Of a stretch of 14,001 nucleotides of DNA, positions 1-6,760 are shown piece after piece. Position 1 is the stretch's first letter. Every line of letters starts with the position of its first letter. The notes beneath the pieces are model-generated. The model made no database searches. It was not told where the DNA came from and worked only from the letters and a program-made list of their open reading frames with translations. The translations under genes were made by a program, and so were the position numbers. Origin of the DNA: Candidatus Dadabacteria bacterium (GTDB lineage: Bacteria; J088); assembly GCA_003695505.1 (NCBI GenBank), contig RFIY01000354.1:1-14001 (forward strand), read 5' to 3'.

Positions 1-168
1 CGCTTCCTGTAGCCGCAGCGTTTCCCGTTCAGTCACGGTCGTCGCGGCCGCGCGCGCGGCTCGCAGCCGCTCCAGTTCGGCAAAGCCATCGGCAGCGCGA
101 ACCGGTGCCGGTAACAGCCAGGCGAGAGCAAGCGCCAGAGGCGCGCTACGCCGTCTCGGCATCGCCAT
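1..168 (-). CDS. Exported coiled-coil protein, N-terminal part only
   Basis: Only the first 56 codons are inside the window, and the gene runs off the left edge. Translation begins MAMPRRRSAPLALALAWLL, then PAPVRAADGFAELERLRAARA. This is a basic start, a hydrophobic stretch and an Ala-x-Ala-type cleavage site (VRA-A), as in a Sec signal peptide, followed by a charged helical, probably coiled-coil segment. The start (ATG at 168, or ATG at 162) lies inside the 3' end of the lapA-like gene, so the two overlap by about 23 nt and are probably translationally coupled. In many gammaproteobacteria the gene after lapA is lapB. LapB begins with a membrane anchor followed by TPRs, and this N-terminus does not look like that. 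I do not recognise the family. Periplasmic envelope proteins with coiled coils are possible, but function cannot be assigned from this fragment. Confidence 0.6.
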   Translation of the reverse strand, partial: MAMPRRRSAPLALALAWLLPAPVRAADGFAELERLRAARAAATTVTERETLRLQEA

Positions 169-523
169 CTGTTGGCGCCTCCGCCTTTTTTGGCGTCATG
201 GACGTTCCTGTCGCCGTAGACGCGGGTACGGGCGCAGACGGCGCCGGTTGTTGTGCTTCGAGATCGCGCACCTGCTTGCGCAGCCGTCGGATCTCCAGCG
301 CGCTGCGAAAGCGTCGCCATGCACCGAGCGACCATGCCAGCACGAATCCGGCGACGAACGCCAGTCCCAGCAGCAGGTCGATGCGCGGCCCTGGTGGAAA
401 GGGGACGAGTTCGACGAACGGCAACCGCAGGCGAATCGCCACGGGCTGCGCCAGTGTCGCAAGGTTGTCGACCCAGAACCAGACACCCAGCAATACGAGC
501 AACGCCGACAGTACAAACCGCAT
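146..523 (-). CDS. lapA: LapA-domain (DUF1049-like) inner-membrane protein
   Basis: A protein of 125 aa. It has two hydrophobic segments (about residues 3-22 and 49-68) separated by a short periplasmic loop. A basic helical stretch follows (WRRFRSALEIRRLRKQVRDLE) that looks like a coiled coil, then a Pro/Ala/Thr-rich acidic tail. This is the architecture of LapA/YciS, which works with LapB in controlling lipopolysaccharide synthesis at the inner membrane. Its position downstream of rpsA is the conserved gammaproteobacterial location and supports the call. ATG at 523 is chosen because GGAAGG lies 8 nt upstream and the hydrophobic segment starts right after it. A longer in-frame reading to 607 would add 28 residues inside the HIT gene and is unlikely. 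The C-terminal tail is longer than in E. coli LapA. The identity rests on topology and context rather than strong residue motifs. Confidence 0.75.
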   Translation of the reverse strand: MRFVLSALLVLLGVWFWVDNLATLAQPVAIRLRLPFVELVPFPPGPRIDLLLGLAFVAGFVLAWSLGAWRRFRSALEIRRLRKQVRDLEAQQPAPSAPVPASTATGTSMTPKKAEAPTDGDAETA

Positions 524-527
524 GGAG

Positions 528-1022
528 TCAGCCTTCCTTTTCGATGGCTTCGCGCAGCCGGGCCGCTGTATCCTCGAGCAGCTCGGGCAGGACGCGTGTT
601 TCGCCAATGACTGGCATAAAATTGTTATCGCCCGACCAGCGCGGCACGATGTGCAGATGCAGGTGTTCTGGAACCCCGGCCCCGGCCGCGCTACCGAGAT
701 TCATCCCGACATTGAACCCCTGCGGATTCATCGTCTCACGCAAGGCGCGCAGACAGATTTGCAAACCGACATTGAGTTCGAGCGCCTCATCCGCGGAAAA
801 GTTCTCGAAATCGGCACGATGCGCTTTCGGTGCGATCAGCAGGTGGCCGGGATTATACGGGAAGCGATTCAGCATGGCGAAGGTGGAATCGCCTTCCCAG
901 ATCACGAGTGAATCGTGCCCTGGCGCGGCACACAGAAAGCAGTGGCCCTCCTGATGCTCGGGCTTGCCGTGTTTGATGTATGCCATGCGCCACGGCGCCC
1001 ACAGCGGCTGCCCCCCCGTCAC
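528..1022 (-). CDS. HIT-family hydrolase/phosphorylase (Ap4A phosphorylase-like)
   Basis: A protein of 164 aa. It begins with the LWAPWRMAYI block (residues 7-16) and a CFLC zinc-type cysteine pair (C28, C31) found in the Ap4A-phosphorylase-like branch of the histidine-triad superfamily. The FPYNPGHLLIAP block spans 54-65. The histidine triad HLHLH (H120, H122, H124) is intact, inside EHLHLHIVPRWSGDNNFMP. Members act on nucleoside polyphosphates or adenylated compounds such as diadenosine tetraphosphate; the exact substrate cannot be read from sequence. The likely start is GTG at 1022, which shares a base with the sppA stop (TAGTG), implying coupling. No signal peptide is visible, so it should be cytoplasmic. 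It sits between sppA and lapA, which is not the textbook position for a HIT gene. Confidence 0.9.
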   Translation of the reverse strand: MTGGQPLWAPWRMAYIKHGKPEHQEGHCFLCAAPGHDSLVIWEGDSTFAMLNRFPYNPGHLLIAPKAHRADFENFSADEALELNVGLQICLRALRETMNPQGFNVGMNLGSAAGAGVPEHLHLHIVPRWSGDNNFMPVIGETRVLPELLEDTAARLREAIEKEG

Positions 1023-1942
1023 TACGGCACCCAGACCGCCCAGAGCGGGACCAGGCGGGCAGCCGCCTCGCGAGCGGGCGCCGCGAGACCGTCTTCGAGT
1101 ACGCGCTCGTACCAGGGCGGTCCAAGGCGAGGCTTCCAGACATCCGGCTCGCCCTCGATCCCCCCCAGTTCTCCGGCAAGACTGACCGCGGCGGCGTATC
1201 CACCGATGCGGTCGGCCAACCCGTATTCGACCGCACGGGCGCCCGTAAAGACTCGACCATCCGCCAGCTCACGAACACGTTGTTCGGTCACATGTTCACT
1301 CCGCGCGGTTGCAACGTCACGCACGAACTGGTCGAGCACCTCGTCGATCAGATCCTGGAGGTAGCCGCGTTCGACATCGGTCATTGGACGATACCCCGAA
1401 CCGGTATCCTTGAACTGTCCGGTCTTGACAACTTCCATGCGCACCTTTGCCCAGTCAAGAAGCTCACTGACATCGGCGAAGGCCATGATGACGCCAATAC
1501 TCCCGGTCAACGTACCGGCGTTGGCGAGAATCTCCGTCGCGGCACTGGCGATATAGAAGCCGCCACTCGCGGCGACTGATCCCATCGAGACGACAACCGG
1601 CTTTTTGTCCCGCAGATCCAGTAGCGCATGATAGATTTCCTGGCTCGGACCGACCGCCCCGCCCGGGCTATCGATCCGGACAACGACCGCCTTAGTTCGC
1701 TTGTCCTGCTCGAGTTTCTTGAGTCCGTCGATCACGGGGCGGCTTTCCGTAATCGGGCCAATGATTTCGATCAGGCCAACGCGCGGATCGTCACTCAGAC
1801 CGAAGTCCGGGCCCGGCCGATGATCTGATACCGGCTCGGACAGTAGCGCAGCGGTAAACAACGCAAATAGAAACACCACACCCGCGAGCAGCAGGTATGG
1901 TGTCCAGTTCTGACGTGCAGATTCATTCACGATGCATATCAT
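1022..1942 (-). CDS. sppA: Signal peptide peptidase SppA (S49 family, short form)
   Basis: A protein of about 306 aa with one N-terminal membrane anchor (about residues 14-34, YLLLAGVVFLFALFTAALL) and a single S49 domain. This is the short 36K-type SppA rather than the double-domain E. coli SppA. The Ser-Lys dyad appears complete: Ser126 in GSVAASGGFY and Lys178 in KTGQFKDTGSG. The 52-residue spacing matches the known Ser147/Lys199 pair of Bacillus SppA. The block RIDSPGGAVGPSQEIY is the conserved S49 region. The enzyme degrades cleaved signal peptides in the inner membrane, active site facing outward. Three starts are possible: GTG 1963, ATG 1942 and GTG 1930. GTG 1963 lies inside a hairpin, so I favour ATG 1942, though no clear Shine-Dalgarno precedes any of them. 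It occupies the slot between rpsA and lapA where ihfB is usually found. Confidence 0.92.
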   Translation of the reverse strand: MICIVNESARQNWTPYLLLAGVVFLFALFTAALLSEPVSDHRPGPDFGLSDDPRVGLIEIIGPITESRPVIDGLKKLEQDKRTKAVVVRIDSPGGAVGPSQEIYHALLDLRDKKPVVVSMGSVAASGGFYIASAATEILANAGTLTGSIGVIMAFADVSELLDWAKVRMEVVKTGQFKDTGSGYRPMTDVERGYLQDLIDEVLDQFVRDVATARSEHVTEQRVRELADGRVFTGARAVEYGLADRIGGYAAAVSLAGELGGIEGEPDVWKPRLGPPWYERVLEDGLAAPAREAAARLVPLWAVWVP

Positions 1943-1950
1943 GCCACAGA

Positions 1951-1973
1951 TCGGCGCGAGCACTCCGCGCCGA
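1951..1973 (-). other. Intercistronic hairpin between rpsA and sppA
   Basis: TCGGCGCG pairs with CGCGCCGA around a 7-nt loop, a perfect 8-bp GC-rich stem 15 nt after the rpsA stop codon. On the minus strand no T run follows it, so it is not a classic intrinsic terminator. It could protect the 3' end of rpsA mRNA or partly attenuate expression of sppA. Confidence 0.5.
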
Positions 1974-1988
1974 TCCGTGGCGATCGGA

Positions 1989-3674
1989 TCACAGATCCTG
2001 ATTCAGGACCTTCTCCTTGAGCTGACGCTCGAGTTCGGACTGAACCGTAACGCCGGCGCGTTCGATTTCATCGGCCGACAGATTGCGCATCGTCAGGCTG
2101 ATTTTCTGATCCTGTGGGCTGACGCGCAGCATCCGGACCGTAACTTCATCGCCTTCATTGAACGCGTCGAGATCTTCGCCGGGGATTTCACTGCGATGCA
2201 ACAGACCTTCGATGCCGGGGCGCACTTCGATGAACAGACCGAACTCCGTCTTGCTGACGATCTTGCCGGTGAATTCCGCGCCCGGGGGAAGCTCTTCGGC
2301 GATTTTTTCCCACGGGTTCTCTTCGAGGCTCTTGATCGACAGCGAAAACCGCTCGTTGTCGACATCGACCTGGGTCACGACGGCACGCACCGTATCGCCG
2401 ACATTGAACTTTTCGGAAGGATGGTTGAAGTCCTTGACCCAGGCAATATCGCTGATGTGGATCAGCCCGTCGATGCCTTCGGTCACGCCGACAAAAATAC
2501 CGAAATCGGTAACGCTGCGAACCTCGCCTTCGAGCACGGTGCCCGGAGGGAAGTTCTCGGCGGCTTCGACCCAGGGATTCGGCATCGTCTCGCGGATCGA
2601 CAGACCGATCCGGCGATTTTCCATATCGACCGACTGGACCCGGACCTTGACCGTATCCCCAACCTTGGTGATGTCGCTGGGATGAATATTGCGCTCGGTC
2701 CAGCTCATCTCGCTGACATGAACCAGCCCTTCGACGCCCTCTTCCAGCTCGACGAACGCACCGTAGTCGGCGATGCTGACCACCTTGCCCTCGACGATCG
2801 AGCCTTCGGGGTATTTTTCCTCGACCTGCGTCCACGGATCCGGGGTCTTCTGCTTGATGCCGAGGCTGACGCGCTCGCGCTCGCGATCGAAGCTGAGGAT
2901 CATGACCTCGACTTCGTCGCCGATTTCAAGCATGTCGCTCGGATGATTCAGGCGGCCCCAGGACATGTCGGTGATGTGCAACAGACCGTCGATGCCACCC
3001 AGGTCGATAAACGCACCGTAATCGGTGATGTTCTTGACGATACCTTTGACGACATCGCCGACATTGATCCGTTCGAGCAGCTCTTCACGCAGCTTCGCAC
3101 GTTCTTCCTCGAGCAGCGCGCGGCGACTGAGGACGATGTTGTTGCGGAAGCGGTTGAGTTTGATGATCTTGAATTCGTATTCTTCGCCGATGTAGTCCTC
3201 GAGCGCACGGGTCGGCCGAATCTCGACCTGAGAGCCCGGCAGGAACGCACGCACGCCGATGTCGACGCTGAGGCCGCCCTTGACCTTGGCGGCAACCGTT
3301 CCGCGAATCACGCCACTTTCGCGCGCGACGGCCTCGATTTCATCCCACTTGCGCAGGCGATCGGCCTTTTCCTTGCTCAGCAGGACGATGCCGAATTCAT
3401 CGGCGATCCGGTCGACGTAGACTTCAAGCGTGTCGCCCTCATGGACGTTGATATTGCCTTCTTTGTCAGGCGTAAATTCGGTCACGGGCAAGACGCCTTC
3501 GGCCTTGTAGCCGACGTCGACGATCACGCGGCGCGGCTGCACCTCGATCACCGTTCCGTTGACGATTTCACCTTCCTGTACCGGCTGAATGCCTGCATCT
3601 TCCTGCGCCTTGAGCGCAGCTTCGAACTGCTCGAGGTTCTTCTGGTAGACCTCGGGGGTAGCCATTGTCGTCAT
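1989..3674 (-). CDS. rpsA: 30S ribosomal protein S1
   Basis: A protein of 561 aa, close to E. coli S1 (557 aa). It has six S1 (OB-fold) repeats at about residues 33-102, 119-185, 206-275, 291-362, 378-449 and 466-533. The last four carry the characteristic blocks DYGAFIDLGG, DYGAFVELEEG, DFGIFVGVTEG and EFGLFIEVRPG, each followed by a GL(L/V/I)H motif. S1 binds mRNA leaders, recruits them to the 30S subunit and is essential for translation of most structured mRNAs. Three ATGs lie close together (3683, 3674, 3665). A GGAGGA at 3690-3685 abuts the first but is 10 nt from the second, so 3674 is the best choice. A longer reading from 3815 would cross the leader and is rejected. The gene lies 196 bp after cmk, with its own promoter and hairpin signals. 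No ihfB follows. Confidence 0.98.
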   Translation of the reverse strand: MTTMATPEVYQKNLEQFEAALKAQEDAGIQPVQEGEIVNGTVIEVQPRRVIVDVGYKAEGVLPVTEFTPDKEGNINVHEGDTLEVYVDRIADEFGIVLLSKEKADRLRKWDEIEAVARESGVIRGTVAAKVKGGLSVDIGVRAFLPGSQVEIRPTRALEDYIGEEYEFKIIKLNRFRNNIVLSRRALLEEERAKLREELLERINVGDVVKGIVKNITDYGAFIDLGGIDGLLHITDMSWGRLNHPSDMLEIGDEVEVMILSFDRERERVSLGIKQKTPDPWTQVEEKYPEGSIVEGKVVSIADYGAFVELEEGVEGLVHVSEMSWTERNIHPSDITKVGDTVKVRVQSVDMENRRIGLSIRETMPNPWVEAAENFPPGTVLEGEVRSVTDFGIFVGVTEGIDGLIHISDIAWVKDFNHPSEKFNVGDTVRAVVTQVDVDNERFSLSIKSLEENPWEKIAEELPPGAEFTGKIVSKTEFGLFIEVRPGIEGLLHRSEIPGEDLDAFNEGDEVTVRMLRVSPQDQKISLTMRNLSADEIERAGVTVQSELERQLKEKVLNQDL

Positions 3675-3684
3675 GTTTGTCATT

Positions 3685-3690
3685 TCCTCC
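3685..3690 (-). promoter_or_regulatory. rpsA Shine-Dalgarno
   Basis: GGAGGA on the minus strand, within GGCCCGGAGGAAATGACAAA. It lies 1 nt from ATG 3683 and 10 nt from ATG 3674, which favours 3674 as the start. A strong Shine-Dalgarno is notable because E. coli rpsA is known for a poor one and for relying on leader structure. Confidence 0.7.
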
Positions 3691-3799
3691 GGGCCGCCGG
3701 CATTGCGGCCATCGATCTGCTCCGGTTCACTGAACTGGTTGGGAGATGAACCGGGAAAGGGTTGAACATGGCTCCGAGCCGCCGTTGCGGCGATCTCGG

Positions 3800-3835
3800 A
3801 AAAAAAATCGCCCAAACCCGCCCCACTGGCGGTTT
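3800..3835 (-). terminator. Terminator/attenuator-like hairpin with T8 in the rpsA leader
   Basis: Read on the minus strand, AAACCGCC pairs with GGCGG(G)TTT around an AGTGG loop, giving about 8 bp with one bulged G. A GGGCGA spacer and an uninterrupted run of eight T follow. The CGCC arm could alternatively pair with the GGCG of the spacer, directly next to the T run. It may terminate transcription from cmk or act as an attenuator in the rpsA leader. The 6-nt spacer makes it weaker than a canonical intrinsic terminator. Confidence 0.5.
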
Positions 3836-3859
3836 CAGGCGGACTTCAGCTTGAGCATG

Positions 3860-3889
3860 ATTATAAACGATCAGACGATGCCGCGCGAA
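3860..3889 (-). promoter_or_regulatory. Candidate rpsA promoter
   Basis: A perfect -10 box TATAAT lies on the minus strand at 3865-3860, in the only AT-rich patch between cmk and rpsA. The best -35 candidate is TTCGCG (3889-3884) with an 18-nt spacer, a poor match to TTGACA and located in the 3' end of cmk. Predicted transcription would begin near 3853, about 180 nt before the rpsA start. E. coli also has rpsA promoters near the cmk end. Confidence 0.5.
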
Positions 3890-4545
3890 TGGGCCATCTC
3901 GACGATACGCTCAACGACTTCATCAGGTGTCATGGCGGTGCTGTCGATTTGCACGGCGTCGGCGGCGGGGCGCAGTGGTGCAATGTCACGCCCGGTATCA
4001 CGTTCGTCGCGTCGCAACAGATCGTGAAGGACGTCCGGATCGTCCGGATCCAGCCCAAGCTGCGCGGCCCGACGACGCGCGCGCTCGGCAGGTGACGCCG
4101 TCAGAAAGACTTTCAGGGTGGCCTCCGGAAACACGACCGTGCCCATGTCTCGACCCTCCACGACCGCGCCCTGCCGGGCCGCGGCTTCGCGCTGCAATTC
4201 GAGCAGACGCTCGCGTACCACAGGCAATGCGGCCAGGCGACTCGCAGCATCCCCGACCGATTCATCCTGCAACGCCTCCAGCGAAACAGGTTCGCCGTTC
4301 AGAACAACCGAGAAACCGGAGGAACCATCGGGCAGAACGTCCAGCGACACCTGCGGCAACCACCGGGCAATACCGCCAGCGTCCGCATCGGCCACCTCGT
4401 CGCGAATGGCCGCCAGCGCAATGGCCCGGTAGAGCAGGCCTGTACTCAAGAACGGCAGACCTGTCCGTTGCGCCACCTGCCGGGCAACGGAACTCTTTCC
4501 ACTACCCGCCGGTCCGTCGATGGCGATGACCGGGCCGCTGTTCAT
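3871..4545 (-). CDS. cmk: Cytidylate kinase
   Basis: A protein of 224 aa, normal length for CMP/dCMP kinase, which phosphorylates CMP and dCMP with ATP in the cytoplasm. It starts with the P-loop IDGPAGSGKSS (residues 9-19). It carries the GRDMGTVVFPEA block (131-142) and the lid-like RRDERDTGRDIAPL region (178-191). The substrate-binding stretch usually reading LD(S/T)GxxYR is LSTGLLYRA here (33-41), with Ser in place of the usual Asp. The ATG at 4545 overlaps the aroA stop as ATGA, showing translational coupling. The aroA-cmk-rpsA order is conserved in gammaproteobacteria. A longer in-frame reading upstream lies within aroA and is not used. Confidence 0.97.
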   Translation of the reverse strand: MNSGPVIAIDGPAGSGKSSVARQVAQRTGLPFLSTGLLYRAIALAAIRDEVADADAGGIARWLPQVSLDVLPDGSSGFSVVLNGEPVSLEALQDESVGDAASRLAALPVVRERLLELQREAAARQGAVVEGRDMGTVVFPEATLKVFLTASPAERARRRAAQLGLDPDDPDVLHDLLRRDERDTGRDIAPLRPAADAVQIDSTAMTPDEVVERIVEMAHSRGIV

Positions 4546-5912
4546 CCGGCACGCACGTCGGCCAGGCCGGAATCGACCAGTTGCTGCCAGAACTGCGGAT
4601 AGCTGATGTCGGCGACACCTCCACCTTTGACGCGCAGCGGGCGACGCGCGATCAGGGCAGCGATCGCGCCTCCGATGGCGATACGGTGATCGTGCAGGGC
4701 ATCGATTTCTACCGGCCCGGCAGAACGCACATCGCGATGGCCGCTGACCCGAAGCCAGTCCGCGCCCGTCTCCACCTCCCCGCCAAACGCCCGCACCACC
4801 TGCGCCACAGCCTCGATACGATCCGTTTCCTTGACGCGTAGTTCGCCCGCGTCTCGAATCTCCACGCATTCGCCGGCGGGCAGAAACATGCCCAAAAGCG
4901 CCAGGAGCGGCAGTTCGTCGATTGCAGCGACGACCTCATTGCCGGCGACCGTCACGCCATGCGCAAGGCCGCCCGAAACGATCAGATCGGCCACCGGTTC
5001 GGGCGTCTCCGCAACCGGGGATCGCTCGATGCGCGCGCCCATACGCACGAGCGCGTCAAAGAATCCGGTTCGCGTCGGATTGACGCAGACACCGGGGATC
5101 CGCACCGGATGCTCGACACCGGCCGCCAGCGCAGCCCAGAACGCAGCGCTGGAAGGGTCTCCAGGCAGAAGCAACTCGGGGGCATTGTCGTGACGGACAC
5201 CGTCGGCATGCAGGCGCAGGCGGGTTTCGCCGTCGTCGCCGGTTTCCATCTGAAGGGGGTAACCGCAGTGGCGCAGGAATCGTTCGGTATGGTCGCGGCT
5301 CAGCACGGGCTCTACGATCTCGACCTCGGTCCGGCCCGTCAGCGCGGCCAGCAGCAGTGCACTCTTGACCTGCGCGCTGCGCCGATGATTGATCATCCGG
5401 TAGGGCCGCAATGGACCGCCCAGCAGTGTCAATGGGAGGAAGCCAGGCGCCTCGCTTTTCGGCGTTGCGCGTACGTCCGCGCCCATGGCAACGAGATGGT
5501 CGATGACGCGCGCCATCGGGCGGCGGCGCAAGGACGCATCACCGTCAAAGGTCCAGGCGCCATCGAATCCAGCACAAAACCCCATCGATAATCGCGCCGT
5601 CGTCCCGCTGTTGCCGCAGAACAGCATCGCCTGAGTGACGCCCGGCTGCCCGGCAATCCCGGAAATCGCAATGGACTGTTTGCCCGCATCGCGATCCGAC
5701 TGCGTAATATCGGCCCCCAGCGCAGCCATGACGTCCAGCGTTCTCTGATTGTCGTCGCCGAGCGGATAATTCGGGATTTGCTGCACCCCCCGCCCCAGCC
5801 CAGCAAACATGGCCGCGCGGTGCGAAATACTCTTGTCGGCCGGCACGGATGCCTCGAGATGGTCAGACGGGAACCCCGTGGGCGTGATTTCGATGTCGAC
5901 AAATTCGCTCAT
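4542..5912 (-). CDS. aroA: 3-phosphoshikimate 1-carboxyvinyltransferase (EPSP synthase)
   Basis: A protein of 456 aa that transfers the enolpyruvyl group of PEP to shikimate-3-phosphate, the sixth step to chorismate. Visible motifs are PADKSISHR (residues 24-32), CGNSGTTARLSMG (99-111), RRRPMARV (129-136), NPTRTGFFDAL, the IDELPLLALLG region holding the catalytic acidic pair, VKETDRI, and HDHRIAI near the C-terminus. The GNSGTTARL form differs from the GNAGTAMRP of E. coli-type enzymes and is closer to the non-enteric type. Start and stop overlap neighbours by 4 nt on both sides (ATGA with tyrA, ATGA with cmk). In Pseudomonas the TyrA and AroA domains are fused into one protein; here they are separate but tightly coupled. 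Confidence 0.97.
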   Translation of the reverse strand: MSEFVDIEITPTGFPSDHLEASVPADKSISHRAAMFAGLGRGVQQIPNYPLGDDNQRTLDVMAALGADITQSDRDAGKQSIAISGIAGQPGVTQAMLFCGNSGTTARLSMGFCAGFDGAWTFDGDASLRRRPMARVIDHLVAMGADVRATPKSEAPGFLPLTLLGGPLRPYRMINHRRSAQVKSALLLAALTGRTEVEIVEPVLSRDHTERFLRHCGYPLQMETGDDGETRLRLHADGVRHDNAPELLLPGDPSSAAFWAALAAGVEHPVRIPGVCVNPTRTGFFDALVRMGARIERSPVAETPEPVADLIVSGGLAHGVTVAGNEVVAAIDELPLLALLGMFLPAGECVEIRDAGELRVKETDRIEAVAQVVRAFGGEVETGADWLRVSGHRDVRSAGPVEIDALHDHRIAIGGAIAALIARRPLRVKGGGVADISYPQFWQQLVDSGLADVRAG

Positions 5913-6748
5913 GTCGTTTCACGGGCGGCACGGACAAGTGCACGAACCTGCTCCAGCGTTGCGGCCACAGCCTCTGAATCGCTGCTGATCTGCTCGATCA
6001 GGCCGCGCAGGATCCGATCGAATACAGACGCCGCGTCCATCAGTGCCGGCTGGTTTGCTTCGAAAATATCGCGCCACATCACGGGGTCGCTGGCGGCGAT
6101 ACGCATGAAGTCGCGTAGGCCCCCGCCACCGTAGGACAGCAGGCCGGGGTCCATCTGCCGTAGTGCCTCACCGAGCGCGAACGCGAGCAGATGCGGCAGG
6201 TGACTTACCCAGGCGAATATTTCGTCGTGCCGCGCAGCGCTCATCCGTTCGAGCTGGGCTCCGGTGGCGCCGACCATCCCGGCCACCAGGTCTATGGCGT
6301 CCGCATCGCTACCCTCGGGTGTAATGATCCAGCGGGCATCCTCGAACAGGTCGGCGTCCGCCGCGGCCGCGCCGCTGTCCTCGGTGCCGGCGATCGGGTG
6401 ACCACCAACGAAGCGCCTCGGAAAAGGCAGTCGCGCGGCTTGCGCGACAACGGACTGCTTGACGCTGCCGACGTCGGTCACGACCGTATGCTCGGTCACT
6501 TCAGGCGCAATCGCCTCGAAAATCGCGCCGACCGTACGCACCGGCGTCGCAACGACGACCAGATCGGCGCCGGTGACCGCCGATAACGGTTGATGCGTGT
6601 AGCGGTCGACGCATCCGAGTTGCAGGGCGGTCTCCAGATTGGCGCTGCTGCGACCGCAGCCAACGACTTCGGACGCAAAACCGCTCTGTCGCAGCCGCAG
6701 TCCGAGCGAACCGCCAATCAGGCCGACACCAATGATTGCTACCTGCAC
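5909..6748 (-). CDS. tyrA: Prephenate/arogenate dehydrogenase
   Basis: A protein of 279 aa that oxidatively decarboxylates prephenate (or arogenate) on the tyrosine branch. It has an N-terminal Rossmann motif IIGVGLIGGS (residues 5-14), the DVGSVK block (92-97) and the HPIAGTEDSG motif with the conserved His117. A helical C-terminal domain contains SHLPHLLAFALGEAL. No chorismate mutase domain is fused to it, unlike enteric TyrA, and there is no C-terminal ACT domain. Direct tyrosine feedback control through an ACT domain is therefore not expected. The start is GTG at 6748, 12 nt after the hisC stop with only a weak Shine-Dalgarno. The stop overlaps the aroA start by 4 nt. NAD versus NADP and prephenate versus arogenate preference cannot be decided from sequence. 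Confidence 0.95.
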   Translation of the reverse strand: MQVAIIGVGLIGGSLGLRLRQSGFASEVVGCGRSSANLETALQLGCVDRYTHQPLSAVTGADLVVVATPVRTVGAIFEAIAPEVTEHTVVTDVGSVKQSVVAQAARLPFPRRFVGGHPIAGTEDSGAAAADADLFEDARWIITPEGSDADAIDLVAGMVGATGAQLERMSAARHDEIFAWVSHLPHLLAFALGEALRQMDPGLLSYGGGGLRDFMRIAASDPVMWRDIFEANQPALMDAASVFDRILRGLIEQISSDSEAVAATLEQVRALVRAARETT

Positions 6749-6760
6749 GGCGCGGACCGA

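Noticed and set aside
105-911. 268-codon open frame on the plus strand opposite lapA and the HIT gene
   Set aside because: Both genes on the minus strand have clear family motifs; the plus reading is Ser/Arg/Thr-rich with no domain.
1932-3749. 605-codon open frame on the plus strand opposite rpsA
   Set aside because: It is exactly antisense to an unmistakable S1 protein, has an Asp/Ala/Leu-rich composition typical of GC-rich antisense frames, shows no recognisable domain and has no clear ribosome site.
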